Shown here: piece after piece, positions 62,679 through 64,000 of the stretch
Layout of the letters: every line of letters starts with the position of its first letter
Position numbering within the stretch: the first letter of the stretch is position 1
Source: Akkermansia muciniphila
GTDB taxonomy: Bacteria > Verrucomicrobiota > Verrucomicrobiia > Limisphaerales > SXTU01
Direction of reading: 5' to 3'
Assembly (NCBI GenBank): GCA_945874145.1
Contig: CAMCFN010000018.1
Coordinates: 1 to 64,000 of the forward strand
Length of the DNA stretch: 64,000 bases
The notes under the pieces: model-generated
The model's input: the letters and a program-made list of their open reading frames with translations, nothing else
Told to the model about the DNA's origin: nothing
The model's database searches: none
Program-made: the position numbers and the translations under genes

Positions 62679-63218
62679 TTACTTTTTCTCCGCCACGCCC
62701 AGCTCCTTGAGCTTGGCGGCGATGTCCATCGCATGGGTGGCGGGCTTCACGGCCTTGTCCACATGGAGAATCTTACCGTCCTTGCCGATGTAGTAGGTCC
62801 AGCGCGAGGCCATGCCTTTTTCATTCAGCACGCCAAGGGCCTTGGCCGTGTCCTTCTTCGGGTCGCTCAGGATAGGGTAATCAAGGTCGAGCGATTTGGC
62901 GAAGGCGGCGTTGCCCTTCTCGCCGTCCACGGAGTCAACGCTGGCAGTGAAGTAGGCCACGTCGAACTTCCGGATGGCCGCGCCGTCGGCCCGCATGGCT
63001 TTACACTCGGCCGTGCAGCCGCCGGTGAAAGCTTTGGGGAACCAAGCGATGACCACGGCCTGTTTGCCTTTGAAGCTGGCGAGGCTGTAGGTCTTGCCGT
63101 CGCTGCCTTGGAGTTTGAAGTCCGGGGCGGGGTCGCCGGCCTTGAGTTCAGCAGCGGCCGCCACGCCCGTGAGGGCAAGGCTGGCGACGGCAGCACAGAG
63201 GAGTGAAAGGGTTTTCAT
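62679..63218 (-). CDS. Periplasmic peroxiredoxin (BCP/PrxQ-like)
   Basis: A 179-residue thioredoxin-fold peroxidase with signal peptide [20 protein letters not shown]. The active site [13 protein letters not shown] has the peroxidatic Cys68 and a second Cys72, the spacing used by PrxQ/BCP proteins for an intramolecular disulfide. It should reduce hydroperoxides outside the cytoplasm. It is read towards a strong terminator and begins 34 bp after the second peroxiredoxin gene. Confidence 0.9.
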   Translation of the reverse strand: MKTLSLLCAAVASLALTGVAAAAELKAGDPAPDFKLQGSDGKTYSLASFKGKQAVVIAWFPKAFTGGCTAECKAMRADGAAIRKFDVAYFTASVDSVDGEKGNAAFAKSLDLDYPILSDPKKDTAKALGVLNEKGMASRWTYYIGKDGKILHVDKAVKPATHAMDIAAKLKELGVAEKK

Positions 63219-63252
63219 ATTGCTGTCTTGGACGGGACAGAATTGGGGCCGG

Positions 63253-63732
63253 TTACTGGAGCTTGGCCAACACTTCCTTCACAGCGGCGAAGTTGGGCAA
63301 CTCCTTGGGGGTCGGGGTCTGCTCGCTGTATTGGACGATGCCATTCTTGTCCACGACGAAGGCCGCACGGGCGCTGGTGGCCCCGAAGCCGGCGAGATCA
63401 GCCAGCAGCACGCCGTAGTCAGCGGCGGTCTTCTTGTTCAAGTCGCTGGCGATGGTGATGCCGATTTTGTGCTGGTTGGCCCAGGCTTCCTGCGCAAAGG
63501 GGCTGTCCACGCTGATGGCGATGACCTCCGCATTCAGGCCAGCGTAAGCCGAGAGGCCGGCCGTGATATCGCACATTTCCGTGGTGCAGACACCGGTGAA
63601 GGCGAGGGGGAAGAAGAGGATGACCGTGTTCTTCTGGCCGAGGTTGGCGGAAAGCTTCACGTCGCTCACGCCGCTGGCGTTCTTGCTTTTGAGGGAGAAA
63701 TCAGGGGCTTTGGTTCCGACTGCGATGGGCAT
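63253..63732 (-). CDS. Cytoplasmic peroxiredoxin
   Basis: A 159-residue peroxiredoxin without signal peptide. The active site [14 protein letters not shown] has the peroxidatic Cys49 and a second Cys54. The remainder ([38 protein letters not shown]) fits the AhpE-like or Prx5-like branch. It lies 34 bp upstream of the periplasmic peroxiredoxin, so the two may be transcribed together as an oxidative-stress pair. Confidence 0.88.
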   Translation of the reverse strand: MPIAVGTKAPDFSLKSKNASGVSDVKLSANLGQKNTVILFFPLAFTGVCTTEMCDITAGLSAYAGLNAEVIAISVDSPFAQEAWANQHKIGITIASDLNKKTAADYGVLLADLAGFGATSARAAFVVDKNGIVQYSEQTPTPKELPNFAAVKEVLAKLQ

Positions 63733-64000
63733 AGTTTTTTCGGGTTTTGGGTTTTACGACTGACGCGCGGACATATAAGGCCGGGCTGCGGACGTGTCAA
63801 ACGACGATTCAAGCGGCTGCGGATTTGACTTCCTGAGACGGCTGTCACCGCTGCTTTTGTCCGCTCTCCACATGGCCGGGCAAATTTTCGTTGGCAGCCT
63901 TTGCTGCCGTGGAGCCGGTAGGGATTTTACGTTCCGGCCTGGGAAACTCCCTTTTTAATCGTGGGCACGAACTTCCTCCTGCGCGGCGTGAAGGACGTAG
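63733..64000. other. Intergenic region and window end
   Basis: This is the leader of the peroxiredoxin pair and further intergenic DNA. No complete gene is visible. A GTG at 63961 opens 13 codons to the window end (VGTNFLLRGVKDV) and might start a gene that continues outside; this cannot be confirmed. Confidence 0.3.

Overview
The window is a GC-rich bacterial chromosome segment, densely packed with genes. Its gene content points to the PVC superphylum and most probably to a verrucomicrobium (Pedosphaera/Limisphaerales type; this level is inference). The markers are two DUF1501 proteins, a DUF1549/DUF1553 protein with a CxxCH motif, secreted PQQ-type beta-propellers, a pre-peptidase C-terminal (PPC) domain protein, a DUF455/ATP-grasp fusion, and an ABC-2/DUF58/BatA/VWA gene run. 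No phage, integrase, IS transposase, CRISPR array, rRNA or tRNA was seen. What is mobile-looking is a set of short dispersed inverted repeats in and at the edges of genes.

Layout. 0-10 kb: aminopeptidase P and the DUF455/ATP-grasp gene (minus), glcD (plus), the DUF1501 + DUF1549/1553 pair (minus) and a MarR regulator (minus) with a clear palindrome in front of it. 10-20 kb: a codirectional plus-strand run of two secreted beta-propellers, an EhpF/LuxE-like acyl-adenylating enzyme, two unknown proteins, an aldehyde dehydrogenase/acyl reductase, an AlkA-type DNA glycosylase and an iron-containing alcohol dehydrogenase. 20-28 kb: PPC protein, EamA transporter, serS, glgA, GDSL hydrolase, a small conserved protein and a secreted esterase. 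28-39 kb: a tight run of membrane protein, ABC ATPase, ABC-2 permease, DUF58, BatA-like and double-VWA proteins, followed by a Sel1-like protein. 39-44 kb: DUF1501, der and a TrmA/RumA-type RNA methyltransferase. 44-49 kb: six envelope genes (CsgG/LpoB-like, YcfL-like and COG3014-like lipoproteins, a glycine-zipper protein). 49-54 kb: moaE, moaD, hpt, a YfhO-like membrane protein and an unusual zinc-knuckle SDR. 54-64 kb: pyruvate carboxylase, dapF, a possible NlpC/P60-like membrane protein, a DUF3352-like secreted protein and two peroxiredoxins.

How genes may work together. The acyl-adenylating enzyme plus reductase resembles the EhpF/EhpG carboxylate-reducing pair of phenazine biosynthesis; an Fe-alcohol dehydrogenase nearby could take the product on to an alcohol. 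No phenazine core genes are present and the substrate is unknown. The divergent MarR gene is a plausible regulator. The ABC/DUF58/VWA run looks like a single MoxR-type envelope machine, although no MoxR ATPase is in the window. The 44-49 kb genes look like an outer-membrane lipoprotein complex.

The most distinctive sequence-level feature is the repeat population. At least six families of hairpin-forming elements occur between cotranscribed genes, and two palindromic inserts plus one gene-end copy lie inside the reading frame of the DUF455/ATP-grasp gene.
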